Below are positions 20,275 to 31,433 of a DNA stretch of 64,000 nucleotides, one piece after another. This DNA comes from Flectonema sp. DT1601 (taxonomy: Eukaryota > Euglenozoa > Diplonemea > Diplonemida > Diplonemidae), in the NCBI GenBank assembly GCA_964019425.1, contig OZ025792.1:310001-374000 (forward strand), in the 5' to 3' direction. Positions within the stretch are counted from its first letter, which is position 1. Each line of letters opens with the position of its first letter. Under the pieces are notes generated by a model. It saw only the letters and a list, made by a program, of their open reading frames with translations, made no database searches and was not told the origin of the DNA. The translations under genes were made by a program, and so were the position numbers.

Positions 20275-23200
20275 AATATTAAATAAAAACTACTGTTGAG
20301 AATTGATACCCTCACTTTCATTCTTTCATCCCACGAGTTAACTGTCACGTTTCTGTTCCTCTCTTCCGTTTTATTACTATGGTTTATTGTGTTTATTCTT
20401 TTTTTTTTTTTTTTTTTTTTTTTTTCTGGCTGTTGCTCCATTTGTGAGTTCAACTAGGAAGGCAATATCAAAAATAAAACTCAAAATGAAATTGCAAAAA
20501 CACAACATAAATAAAAAAATAAAAAAATATTAATAATAATATACACCTGCCTCACAGCATGAATTGCCGATTATAGCTGGGGGGGTTGACTAGATAAGCT
20601 ACAAGGTGATATCTATGAAATGCCAAATTGTCAGCATTTTTTTTATTCCTTGTCGTTCACACGGTTATTAATAACGGAAAATTAAGAAAGAAAAAAAATT
20701 GAAGCTTTTTTTTTTTTTTTTGTTTCAGGGCAGTGAGGCAATCCCCCTCCCCTGTCGATAGACTTCGGTACGCGCAGCTGTTTCAAGCCACTGTGGAGTT
20801 ATCGGTCCTCGAGGGGTAGGAATTATAAAAAAAGTGGGGGGAGAGGGGGTAAGGGTTTTAAAAAAGAATAACGTAAGAAAAAATAAGTTCTTGGTCGATA
20901 GTACAAAGACTATCTCACAGATCAAAAAACCTGTATTCTTGCTAACTACAAAAAGTGATTACGACTAACAAGGTACTTGATTATTTGCTACGGGGGCAAG
21001 TGTCGGCACGGTTTATGAGTTACAATCACATTACGACGTGGGATCCCAGCAGCAGTTTCTTCAGTACAAGCTGTCAAACAACGCTAAAAAAAACTAACAA
21101 AATTCAAACGAATGACAGTAAGGAAAACAGGCATTAGATTCCTTAATATCTTTCGAACGCGCACCGAAGCGGCTTTTATATGATTCGTTCTGTTTCCGGT
21201 TTTTTGATCTGGTCTAGTTATGATTATCGTACGGTAGAAAAGGGGGTAGTATTAAAATTGTACTAAAGGAAAGATGAATTATAACACACTCATTACAACA
21301 AGTTTCTCCCTCGTACTCCCCAATGGGAGGGAAAGCGCTATACACAAAAAAATAGATAAAATAACTAGGAGAAGAATTTCTTTTTTTTTTTTTTTTTTTT
21401 CTCCTCTCCCCACGGAAAGACCATGAAAACCAATTAGCAGAATGCTTCTACCGTTTATTAATGGCTTTGTTTGTACGCGACTTCCTTCATTTTTTTTTCA
21501 GATCAATTTAAACTAGAAAGGGTCAGTATCTTCGCTTTAATTACAAGCTATAATACCTTAATCCTTTTCCATTAGAAACTATCCATTATTGGTAAAGCTG
21601 CTTACTAAACAGAACCAGCTTCAAAAAAGAAGAGGGGCCAGAGGAGGAAAGAGAGCTCCCTGCGTAGGGGTAGTGCAGACATAAGAAATATTATTATGCA
21701 ATATTCTCACAGTAAATTACTAAGTTACCTAACAAGTGTTGTGTTTTACTAGATTTCATAAAGTATTGCATTAAAATTAGGCAGAGTGAGAGTAGTCGAG
21801 GCGTAATCATCAATACGAGTTTTAGAGAATAATTCTTTACTTACTTCCTTATTTTATTTCATCATCAACATTGCTAAGCAGTAGTTTTTTTGTGCAACAC
21901 TTTGAGAATTAACACCTAAAGCCAAGCGCCAAGAAACGCGATTGGCTTTTTTTTTTTTTTTTTTTTTTTTTTCAGAAGGTGCGACTTGCTATAAGCTTTT
22001 GCCTAAACAAAGGCAGCAGTGTGTCTTTCCGAAGCACTTGCCGAAAAGCAACTATCTCAGTCGAAATAAGTGGATATTTTTAATTTACTAAATAAACAAC
22101 TCTTCCCCTCATCGAAGTTTAAAAGAAATTCAAGCATTTTTAACGCTAGTAAGTACTAAAAGATTTTCTCTTACCCCAGTCAACCATGATATAATTTAAC
22201 TTAATAAGTTGTAATTTCTGATTATTTTATTTATTTTATATTTTTCGTCTTCTGGGATAAGAAAAAAAAAAAAAAAGAAGAAACGCAAGATTCAATTAAA
22301 AGCAAGCAAGAAATAACCCGATATACAGGAAGAAGAGTGTTTTAAAAAAAAACTCAAAAAAAAAAAAAAAAAAAAGAGGTGTGCTGCTACAATGAGTCGG
22401 ATTTAGATAATTAAAAAGAAAAGTAATAACCCAACCAATGGCAATGCTGCAAGAGGTTATACAGACTTGAAAACATTATGGGGTTTTACGACTGTGTTCT
22501 GCTGATCGGTATCAACAGCAGCAATATGTCAAAAAAAAAAAAAAAAAAAAAAAAAGGCATCGTAGTCAACACTTAATCAAATGATCGATTGACTTTTTAA
22601 AAAAAGTTGTTAATTATTATTTTTTTTTTTTTTTTTGTGTTGTTGTTAAATTTATTTTTATTTTTTTTTTTTTTTTGTAGAAAATAACCTTCCCTCGAAA
22701 ATTAGAAAACTTAGCATTCATCAGGAAGCTGAACCCAACAATAACAATGGTAGGTACACTCAAGAGGACCAGTCCGTAGCCGTTTCTATGTGGCCACGAC
22801 ATAGATCACCAGTAATCAAGTCAACGAACAGAAGAGTACAATCCGCAAAGGGAAGGAAATAAGAAGCAAGGAGGAAGCGAATTATATTAAAAAAACGGGG
22901 GATCGAAGAAACATAACATAACAGTGTGGAAGAACAAAAAAAAAAAAATAAAATAAAATAACAAGTATAAAAAAAAATAAAAATGGGGGCGAAAAAAAAG
23001 TTTTTTTAAAAAAAAAAGTCAGTGTATTCATAACTCCGTGCCGTATGATATTTGTTGTCGCACAATCCAAAAATCTCGGTTTTTTTTCCATATTGGCTAA
23101 AATCGTGTAGAAGGATGTAAAAATACAGGTTCCAACTTCACAATTACAAGGAAGCAGCGTTCTTAAAGCAAAGTTAAACATCGGGATCGAACGCACTATC

Positions 23201-25941
23201 ATATTTAGTAAATCATGAGAATTTCTAAGCTACCCCGAATCGGTTCGATATAAAAGTTGTATATCTTCACAGGGGTGGTAGGAAACAGACTCATTATAAT
23301 ATTCCTTTTCTTCCTCGTTGATAATAAACTACTATTCGGAGGTTGTACAGTAGTTGTATTCAAAAAAAAACAAATCAGGAAGAAAACGTATGGAGATGTG
23401 GATCGTCTTGCCGCTACTATTAAAGGACGTACCTTTCTAGAAAGGAAAGCCCTACAACAAAAACAAAAAAACAAAAAAAAGAAAACAAGCGTTCAGAGCT
23501 CGTGATTGCTTCCATTCATTCAAACACCTCAAGTGTAGCAATTTGCACTTTCATTTAAGAAAGGAACAGGGCACGTATGCCAAAATATCATTATTTTCCC
23601 CCCGAAGATGCCAGTTGGGTTAAAGAGAGCGTACTTATCTTGTCCTTTAGGTAGAATTTAAAACCAAATAAGACAGCTACGGGCTACCTTTTTTCAATGA
23701 TGATTTGATTCCCCCCAAAAAAAAGGGTGATAGAAGCAGTTTGTGAACATGTCGTTGAGCGAAAAACCATTCTATTCAAAAGTTGAATGCACAAACAGAA
23801 ACTACAAAGCAAACCATACTTTGAAAGGGGGTAAATTGATATTTTTTTTTGAGGTTGGAAGGGTAAATTGTTACTTTCTTTGAGGGTCGTAAAAACAACT
23901 AAAAGAACTGGCCCTAAACTGCGCGTAGTACACGATTGCAAAATAAAATACTGCTGGAGGTTATGTGAAAAGTATTGAGAACTTCCTGTCAATTGCATAA
24001 GTTATGAGTAAACACATCAAAAACGAAAGGGAGGGGAAAAGTCACTATATCAGCTTCGTTCCCAAAGATATCTACCTATTCGGCAAGTTAAACAGAAGTG
24101 TGGTTCGGTTCCCTTTTTTTTTTTTTTTTCTATTTTCGGGATAATGGAAACACTTCTCTTCATCTTTCGGGAAAAAGAAAATTGGTAACATGAACGTGTT
24201 AAAATACTGCAGGAAAGAACAACTCACGCCGATGGTTCATACTCGAAATCTAATAGAGTGAGGTGTCAGCAGTCTGGGTGATCTGCAAACAAAAAAAAAT
24301 TTCATCGCTTGTGAGTTTTTTTATTTTTTATTGGAAAGAACGACTTATTTTTATAGTAGTCAAATAACCCACCCTCAGTAACGGATTTATCGATAGAAGG
24401 AACGGGCTAGGAAGACTTATCTTTGTACCGTTAAAACAGATGTACCGCCTCACTGACTGGTGTCTCCAAACGAGGGGTTTTGTCGCTGGAATTACAAGAT
24501 TGATCCTCATGAAATTTGAAGCTTTTTTTGTTGTTGTTGTTTGACACACGGGATATTCGCTTATTCACGACTTGTTAAGTCAGTCGATGTAGAAAAGTAA
24601 AAAAAGAGAAGAAAAAAAACAGGCACGTTAAATTACTAAATGGGAACACTTTTTTTTTTTTTTTTTTTTCCCCTCTTGGCGTAAATTATTTGGTGATACT
24701 TTCAAAAATGATGTTTGCAAAATTTCCAACTTCCTCGTTATTATTATTTTTTTTTGTTGTATTCATTCTTCTCATAAACCAAAAAAAAGAAAAAGGGAAT
24801 GTATTGGAGGGGAGAGAGAAAAAAAAAAAAAGACGAAGAAAGAAAAAATAGAACAAAGACTCGCAATAAGGATCAAATATTTAGTACTTTTTTTTTATCC
24901 CCATAAACCAAAAGGGGGTATGAGTATTGATATAACACTATGGCCACAAAAGGAAGGCTCACTGTAAGAGACAAGGGTGGGAAGGTCTTCTTAGTTGCGT
25001 AATACAATAATGCTTCTTTTTTTTTTTTTTTTCTCTTAAATATTTCATCTTTTGTATCAATCTCTTTTCACAAGGAAGCTACGTTAATTTAAAAAAAAAA
25101 AAAAAAAAAAATAGATAATAATTATTGATGAGTTTCAGTAGCTTTACTAAGTTACCTTAAGTTTAAAAAAAAAAAAAAAAAAAAAACTTGCGCATACAAA
25201 CTACCTTGCCTATGTATTCGTATGTGATGCTTGTCCTTTTTTTTTTTTTTTTTTGTTGTTGTCTTTCTTTGCCTTTACTGACTAACAAACAAAGAACAGG
25301 ATACACGTATTTATTGGAAATCCTAATAATAAGAAGAAAAAAAAAAGAAAACAACGATGGGGGGGAAAAAAAAACAAATACAGACTGAAAAAAAAGAAAC
25401 ACAAAACATACAACAAAACAAATCAACTTTACTGTGGAGGGGGAATCCAGCCTAGTATCCTCGTTGCTTAATCCAGAACGCCAACTGATGCGAGAATCGG
25501 AAAGACGTGTGAGCGTTCGTTCGAAAAGAAAAAGATAACAATAATAGCATAAAAATACAAAAAAAAAAAAAAAGGGGGGGAAAGAAAAACGGAAACGGGG
25601 GATTCAACCAAAACACCTACTACGAGTCTGCACCCATACTAAAGTGCAAGCTCTGCCTTGGTACCCGCAAACGGGGGGTTAGAACCCATGTTGTCCAACT
25701 AAAATCCCTCTAACAACATCACATTACTCCCTGGGAATATACTTGTCCCAACGACGAGCATCATTTTTCGCCGGGGGGGGGATTTTTTTTTATTTTTTTT
25801 TATTTCATTAGTGTAACACACACATATAAAATATGTTATGTCAATCTCAATATAAAAACTAGGAAAAAAGAATTAATAAAAAACAGAACAAGAAAAAAGA
25901 ATGGAAAAAAAAAAAAAAAAGTTGTGAACTTTCTCTTTTTT
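20126..25941. other. Longest gene-free tract of the window
   Basis: About 5.8 kb without a frame I would call a gene. It is dense in A and T runs (for example 20242-20273, 20399-20425, 21950-21972, 22531-22555, 25090-25111). It may contain long 3' UTRs, non-coding RNAs or a transcription landmark, but nothing specific is visible. Scanning by eye for tRNA T-loop sequences gave no pairable candidate. Confidence 0.5.
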
Positions 25942-28900
25942 TTACAATAAAATATCTTCGTCTGTAGCCGTTTCCAGCATTCGCTGACTCAGCGGTGCCA
26001 GTGGAGATTGAGAAGAAACGTTATACGCTTTAAGAGATCTGTACGATAATTGTCCAGACTCGTTACTGAGTGGTGTCTTAAGACCATCGATATCAAGAAG
26101 AGGTATGCGAAATGGAAGAATACTAGTTATCGCTGGAGCAATTGCAGAACTACCCAGAATCGAACTGGACGCTTCAGGCAGCAGGTCGTTAATAGTTGAG
26201 ACAGATAGTTTTAGTGAGTCTTCTGAAGGACATGCTGGATTTGTAAGAGGACTTGGCGAGTGTTCTTCTTCCGCAAAGCTCATTGCGTCATGGGGATTGC
26301 TTATGCCATCTTTGTTTAAAGCGTCAAGCATCATTTCATAATCATCATTCCACGCAATGTCATCTGATGCCATGTCTGAAGTTCGTCCACCTTTTTCAAT
26401 GAATCTAATGTGACGTCCTTGGGCAACCTTTCTCCTAGACCTCTCGACGTAAACCAATAATGCGATATCAACAAGACACTTCAATATAGCAATACACGCA
26501 GTTACGATTAGGATCGTATCTGCTGCCTTCAAATGAAAATCCGACACGTTATCACCTGAATATCCGTAGGCTAGAATACCCAAAGAGCAAGAACTCATCA
26601 CTGAAATAAAGGCAGTACCGTGAATGTCAAACTTACTTAAATAGACGCCGCTGTATAAAACAATAACAGCTAACACTATGAATACAACAGCTAGTGCTGC
26701 AGCTAAGTCTTTGCATACAGAGATTGACACGTTTTCAATCGCTGAAATTGTGCCCAATACAAATGATATAACAAGTTCTACGACGAGATACCAACATAGT
26801 CTTGGTCGGTACGATTCAAAAAGCACTCCCCATTTCGCAATGCTGTCGTATCTAGATACTGAAACCCATTCTCCAGGTCCGAATAAATATTGTACAGCAC
26901 GAGACCCACTTAACTTTACAAAACGACTACGCGGAACATTCCGCCTTACCTTCATTAGTGATATGAATATAAACCCAATCACAAACATAACACCAGATAA
27001 AACTCCAAGGGCTTTTGCAGATGGACTTTTTCCTGCAATCATTAACTTCATACAAGCAGTGCAGACACCCTGGAATACATATATCATAATAAATACCGTA
27101 ACATTAGGAAACCGTGTTTTTGCACACATTGACGAAACTAACGGTCTTTGTAAGAAAGATGTACTTTTACCAAACGATGGTGTCTCGGTGTTGAAAGAGC
27201 ATTCTCCTATAGGTAAATCATGAAGTGGGCTTGGTAGAGGTATGTCTTCGTTGTAGTGAACACGGATTAATAATATCAACACGTGTAATAAATACAACAG
27301 GAGTATCACACTAAAAGCTCCCAAGAGTATTCCAAGGTTTACTGAGTCTGCGTCAGGTCCTAAATTTATATTTATCGGAGAAATACTTCTACTAGAACTA
27401 CCATAAGCAACTCGACAAACATCAGTCGCTCCGTGAAGTCTTGCAGCAGTCATGACCATGGTGGGTGAGAACGTTAGTATACTTAAACCAGAAAGGGTAC
27501 TCGTTAATATAGTAACAGCTGGATGTTTATCAATAATATAATACTGAGGAGCTATCGCATCCAACACTGCAGTAATCGTAGGTTCGATGTATGCTGCAGA
27601 ACAGCTACAGTTTCCATCATTAGCGAGACGCCCCCACTTTGGGATGTCAGAATCAACTTGACAGTTGCATGGATTTGGTTCACAGTTAGGAAATGAAGTA
27701 CCAGTTACGTCATACTTACATTTATTACACTTCTCACCATTGACACCGTCATTACATTTACAAGAGCATTTGTTTGATGAGATTTGTGTTGCGAGTGTTC
27801 CTTCCAAGTGACATTGTAGGTCACTCATAGAACAGACTTTACAAGTTGGAAATCCTGCGTATCCTGCAACACAAGAATTGCAATCGTTGACAACGTTGAA
27901 TCCTTCTTTACATATTTCACAAGTCTCACCTGACCAGGCATTTTCGCAAACACATTCACAAACACCATCTTTTACTATAGTCCGTGAAGTGTGTACAGAA
28001 CACTTCAAAGAATCACAAGTAGAACTACCACAACTCGGATAGTTAAGACTCACATCAACACAATTATCACATCTATTCTGATTATACTGTGATGGACACG
28101 AAGAACATTGTTCTCCTTCCCATTGATCTTTACACGTACACTTACAGGTGTTATTTTCAACGGAAAATGACTCAGAATGCTTTCCACAATAGTGTTTACA
28201 ACTTGTACATGTCGGGTAATTAAATCGACCAGGAGCACATGTAGCACACTCAGCTTGCGAATAGATTTCCGGACACTGAGAACAGTCTGATCCTGTCCAG
28301 TTGTTAACACAGTCACAAGAGCAGACTGTCGCTAATCCTCCTGTTGATGATACAGTGAGAGAGTGACCTGAACAGTCTGTTTGAATATCACAAGTTCGAC
28401 ACTGTTGAGTTAATGAATTAAAAACAGAAGTGCTATCACAATAATTACAAGTTACTCCAGTGTATGGTTCTGGACAACTCTGGCACTTCACACCTGTCCA
28501 ATAATTATCACATTGACATTCACAGGTACCGTTACTATTCTTCCTTACTGTTAATGCTTGATTATTACAGTCAACCTCTACAGTACAGTCACCACATGAA
28601 GGATACGTACGAGTAGAGTCTGCACAGGTACTGCAGGTACCAGTTGTTTGGTCGTACTTTGAAGGACACGTGTCGCACAGTCTTCCTCCCCAACTTCCGC
28701 TGCATTCACATTCACACTTGTCTGTTGCTCTGTTAATGTGAACTGCAGTTGCACTGCCACACATTGCAATATTGCACATCACACAGTTAGGGAAGTCAGC
28801 TCTTCCTGGAGCACAACTATTACATTTTGTACTTTCAAATCTTGAAGGACAGACATCACAGTTATCACCAGTCCAGTGTGCAGTGCATTTACAAACACAA

Positions 28901-30453
28901 TTATCGTTAACTGATGAGACCTCTGTTGCTCTGTTATTACAGTTAGTCTGAATAGTACATTGGTTACATGTTGGATATCCATATGTTCCATTTATTCCTG
29001 ACTTACATTTATCACATGTTGTTTGATTATATATATTCGGACAATTAGTACAGTCTGGTGATAACCATTGACCATCACAATCACAGAAACAAACATCACT
29101 CGGAGGAACAGAAGTGACAGTCACTGCTTTATTAGAACAATGAAGGGATATTGAGCAGAGGCTACAAACCGGATAATTTATGTAACCAGGTCTGCATGAT
29201 AAACAATCAGCTGAAAATTTAATCTGCGAACAGCTATTACATGCTGGACCCGAATAAGGAACTGTGCAACCCGCACAGAAACATCCGTCTCCAGTACTGT
29301 TGGGAAATGCCAAACGAGATCGGTTATAGCAGTGGTCTTCCACGGTACAGAATTCACATTTATTTGCAATCTTCGCGTACCTGAAGTTATCACAATCCGC
29401 GCATGTTCCTTGATCATATTGCACTGGGCAGTTATCGCATTGACTTCCTTCCCAATAATCAGAACAGACACCACAAAGACAAACTCCACCTGATGCTACA
29501 ATCGTACTAGCAGCATTACCATTACAGTCTAGTGTGTTATTACACTTTCGACATGATGCGTTGTCCAGGATGTACCCATTTGCTTCATCACATTGGCTAC
29601 AATTGCTGCCTGTGAATCCGGTTTTGCACTCGCAAACACATTGTGTGTGTACATTGTTTGTTGAGACAACATTAGCATTTCCATTGCAATGTGTGATGAT
29701 ATTACATTGTTCATCACAGCTTTGTAAAGTCGTGATGTAACCATTAGAGCATCCCTGACAGTTATTGGTTTCATTATATTGAGGTGGACATGTAGAGCAG
29801 TCAGGAAGGTTCCAGTTATTAGCACAAACACAATCACAACCAGGGCTTAATACAGTTCCTTGAGATACTGAGGTTGCATGGGAGTTGCAATTTTGGGAAA
29901 TCGTACATTCCGTGCAATTAGGATTCGAAGTTAAGCATGTTTGGCAATCTGTATGATAAGTGTCAGGACAGTAGCTGCAGGCATTGCCGTACCAGTTGTC
30001 TTCGCATGAGCAACAGGCGGAGTTTGATTGACTTATTGAGTTTTTAATACCGTTTTCACAACCTAACCAGGCGCAGTACTGATTCGAAGAACATTCTCCA
30101 GCGAAGTAGAAACACTCAGCGCGGTAGTTGTTACATCCAGCTTCATTTCCTCTGAAACTAATGCAACCCAATTCAAAATAACACTCTTGAGAACTTTGAT
30201 CCCAATCACAGTAGGATATCTTACCACAATCAGATTGATGTAGATCTCTACATAAATATCTACTTCTACATACGTACACTGCTGGTGTTCTTACACCTCC
30301 CCACCAATCAAACCAAGTACAACCAACGAGTGTATCACAAGTTGACTTATCAGAAATGCTATCGCAGTTGGTGTATGGTTCAAAAGCTAGGAATGGTTCT
30401 CCCTGAGTAGAGGGCAAACAGAGTAGTATTAATAATATTATGAATTCCTTCAT
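25942..30453 (-). CDS. Giant Cys-rich (EGF/laminin-like) seven-TM surface protein
   Basis: The product has 1,503 residues from the ATG at 30453. An upstream in-frame GTG belongs to the leader, because the acceptor TTTCTCCCCAG ends just before it. A signal peptide (about 1-18) is followed by about 900 residues of Cys-rich modules of roughly 40-45 residues (pattern C-x-C-x-W-x-G-x-x-C-x-x-C-P-x-x-Y/F ... C-x-x-C), like laminin-type EGF repeats. After a short linker come about seven TM segments in the last 450 residues (first near VNLGILLGAFSVILLLYLL), then a cytoplasmic Ser-rich tail. Many N-x-S/T sites lie in the ectodomain. The topology suits an adhesion receptor or large surface protein; the TM part matches no GPCR family I can name. 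Intact and uninterrupted. Confidence 0.75.
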   Translation of the reverse strand: MKEFIILLILLCLPSTQGEPFLAFEPYTNCDSISDKSTCDTLVGCTWFDWWGGVRTPAVYVCRSRYLCRDLHQSDCGKISYCDWDQSSQECYFELGCISFRGNEAGCNNYRAECFYFAGECSSNQYCAWLGCENGIKNSISQSNSACCSCEDNWYGNACSYCPDTYHTDCQTCLTSNPNCTECTISQNCNSHATSVSQGTVLSPGCDCVCANNWNLPDCSTCPPQYNETNNCQGCSNGYITTLQSCDEQCNIITHCNGNANVVSTNNVHTQCVCECKTGFTGSNCSQCDEANGYILDNASCRKCNNTLDCNGNAASTIVASGGVCLCGVCSDYWEGSQCDNCPVQYDQGTCADCDNFRYAKIANKCEFCTVEDHCYNRSRLAFPNSTGDGCFCAGCTVPYSGPACNSCSQIKFSADCLSCRPGYINYPVCSLCSISLHCSNKAVTVTSVPPSDVCFCDCDGQWLSPDCTNCPNIYNQTTCDKCKSGINGTYGYPTCNQCTIQTNCNNRATEVSSVNDNCVCKCTAHWTGDNCDVCPSRFESTKCNSCAPGRADFPNCVMCNIAMCGSATAVHINRATDKCECECSGSWGGRLCDTCPSKYDQTTGTCSTCADSTRTYPSCGDCTVEVDCNNQALTVRKNSNGTCECQCDNYWTGVKCQSCPEPYTGVTCNYCDSTSVFNSLTQQCRTCDIQTDCSGHSLTVSSTGGLATVCSCDCVNNWTGSDCSQCPEIYSQAECATCAPGRFNYPTCTSCKHYCGKHSESFSVENNTCKCTCKDQWEGEQCSSCPSQYNQNRCDNCVDVSLNYPSCGSSTCDSLKCSVHTSRTIVKDGVCECVCENAWSGETCEICKEGFNVVNDCNSCVAGYAGFPTCKVCSMSDLQCHLEGTLATQISSNKCSCKCNDGVNGEKCNKCKYDVTGTSFPNCEPNPCNCQVDSDIPKWGRLANDGNCSCSAAYIEPTITAVLDAIAPQYYIIDKHPAVTILTSTLSGLSILTFSPTMVMTAARLHGATDVCRVAYGSSSRSISPININLGPDADSVNLGILLGAFSVILLLYLLHVLILLIRVHYNEDIPLPSPLHDLPIGECSFNTETPSFGKSTSFLQRPLVSSMCAKTRFPNVTVFIMIYVFQGVCTACMKLMIAGKSPSAKALGVLSGVMFVIGFIFISLMKVRRNVPRSRFVKLSGSRAVQYLFGPGEWVSVSRYDSIAKWGVLFESYRPRLCWYLVVELVISFVLGTISAIENVSISVCKDLAAALAVVFIVLAVIVLYSGVYLSKFDIHGTAFISVMSSCSLGILAYGYSGDNVSDFHLKAADTILIVTACIAILKCLVDIALLVYVERSRRKVAQGRHIRFIEKGGRTSDMASDDIAWNDDYEMMLDALNKDGISNPHDAMSFAEEEHSPSPLTNPACPSEDSLKLSVSTINDLLPEASSSILGSSAIAPAITSILPFRIPLLDIDGLKTPLSNESGQLSYRSLKAYNVSSQSPLAPLSQRMLETATDEDILL

Positions 30454-30481
30454 GTTATAATCGATACATACACGAACCACC

Positions 30482-31433
30482 TGGGGAGAAACGAAAGTTT
30501 AAAACAAGATAAACTAATAAGATAAAATGCTACTTAAAAAAAAACACTTGCGGACGACACGAGGAGAGTGAGGGCCTCTTTTTTTTTTTTTTTTCTTTTT
30601 CCTCCTTATATTGTATTTTGTTTTCCGTATCCTTTCTTTTTTTTTTTTTTTTTTTTTTAAATTTCGCATGTATTCGCACCTACTTCTCCCTCCTCGTGGT
30701 TTCATCGTCAGCAGATACTTCCTTAAAATAAGTTTTTTTTTTTTCTTTTATCTTCCTTCATTGTCTTTTCAAGTCAAAAAAGACTATTTTCTTGTCCTTT
30801 TCTTTGCATTCCTACTGAATTCCTCTCCAGAAAAGAATGGGGAGAGAGAGAGAGAGAAAGAGAGAGGGAGGAGAGTAAATAAATCGCAAAAAAAAATAAT
30901 CACCGTTAATAAACTTATCAACTAAGTATTCGTTTAAAATGATGTAGATACACAAATAGTAGAAATCAGACTCTTGATTACTAAAATACATTTCCCAGGA
31001 CAGCGATGATGAGATGCACCAAATCGCTTTCGTTTTTCTTGGGTGATGTAAGCAACGGCAAACAGTAATCAAAGTACGAGAAAGTAGGGGTCGAAAGCTT
31101 TTCACTTCATCAGGTTTCGTATTGTGTGCACTGTATCACGTTAGAGCCTACCAAGAAGATGAGCATCGAAAATTTTCAAAAAAAAAAAAAAAAAAAATGA
31201 ATCAGCCATCGGTAAGACGACAAAATCAACATTAACTAATAGTAGGTAGTAACCACAGCTAAGAAGGACTCGGTCCGTTCATTATTATTAATGAAAGAAA
31301 AGAAAAAAAAAGTAACAACAAAAAAGAAAACCAGCAAAGGTCGCATCATTCGTGTGCACATTGTTGAGATAATTAAGAAAATAAACCAAAACTCAAATAT
31401 GAAAAGAGAGAAACAAAAGAATAGAGAAGTTAA
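30482..31433. other. Gap upstream of the Cys-rich gene
   Basis: About 950 nt with T runs (30579-30600, 30636-30658), a GA-rich stretch (30839-30875) and no plausible gene. Confidence 0.55.

Noticed and set aside
23165-23200. TTCGATC sequence on the minus strand, suggestive of a tRNA T-loop
   Set aside because: The flanking bases do not form a T stem and no D-arm or acceptor stem is present.
26678-27223. 181-codon plus-strand frame
   Set aside because: Antisense shadow of the TM region of the Cys-rich seven-TM gene.
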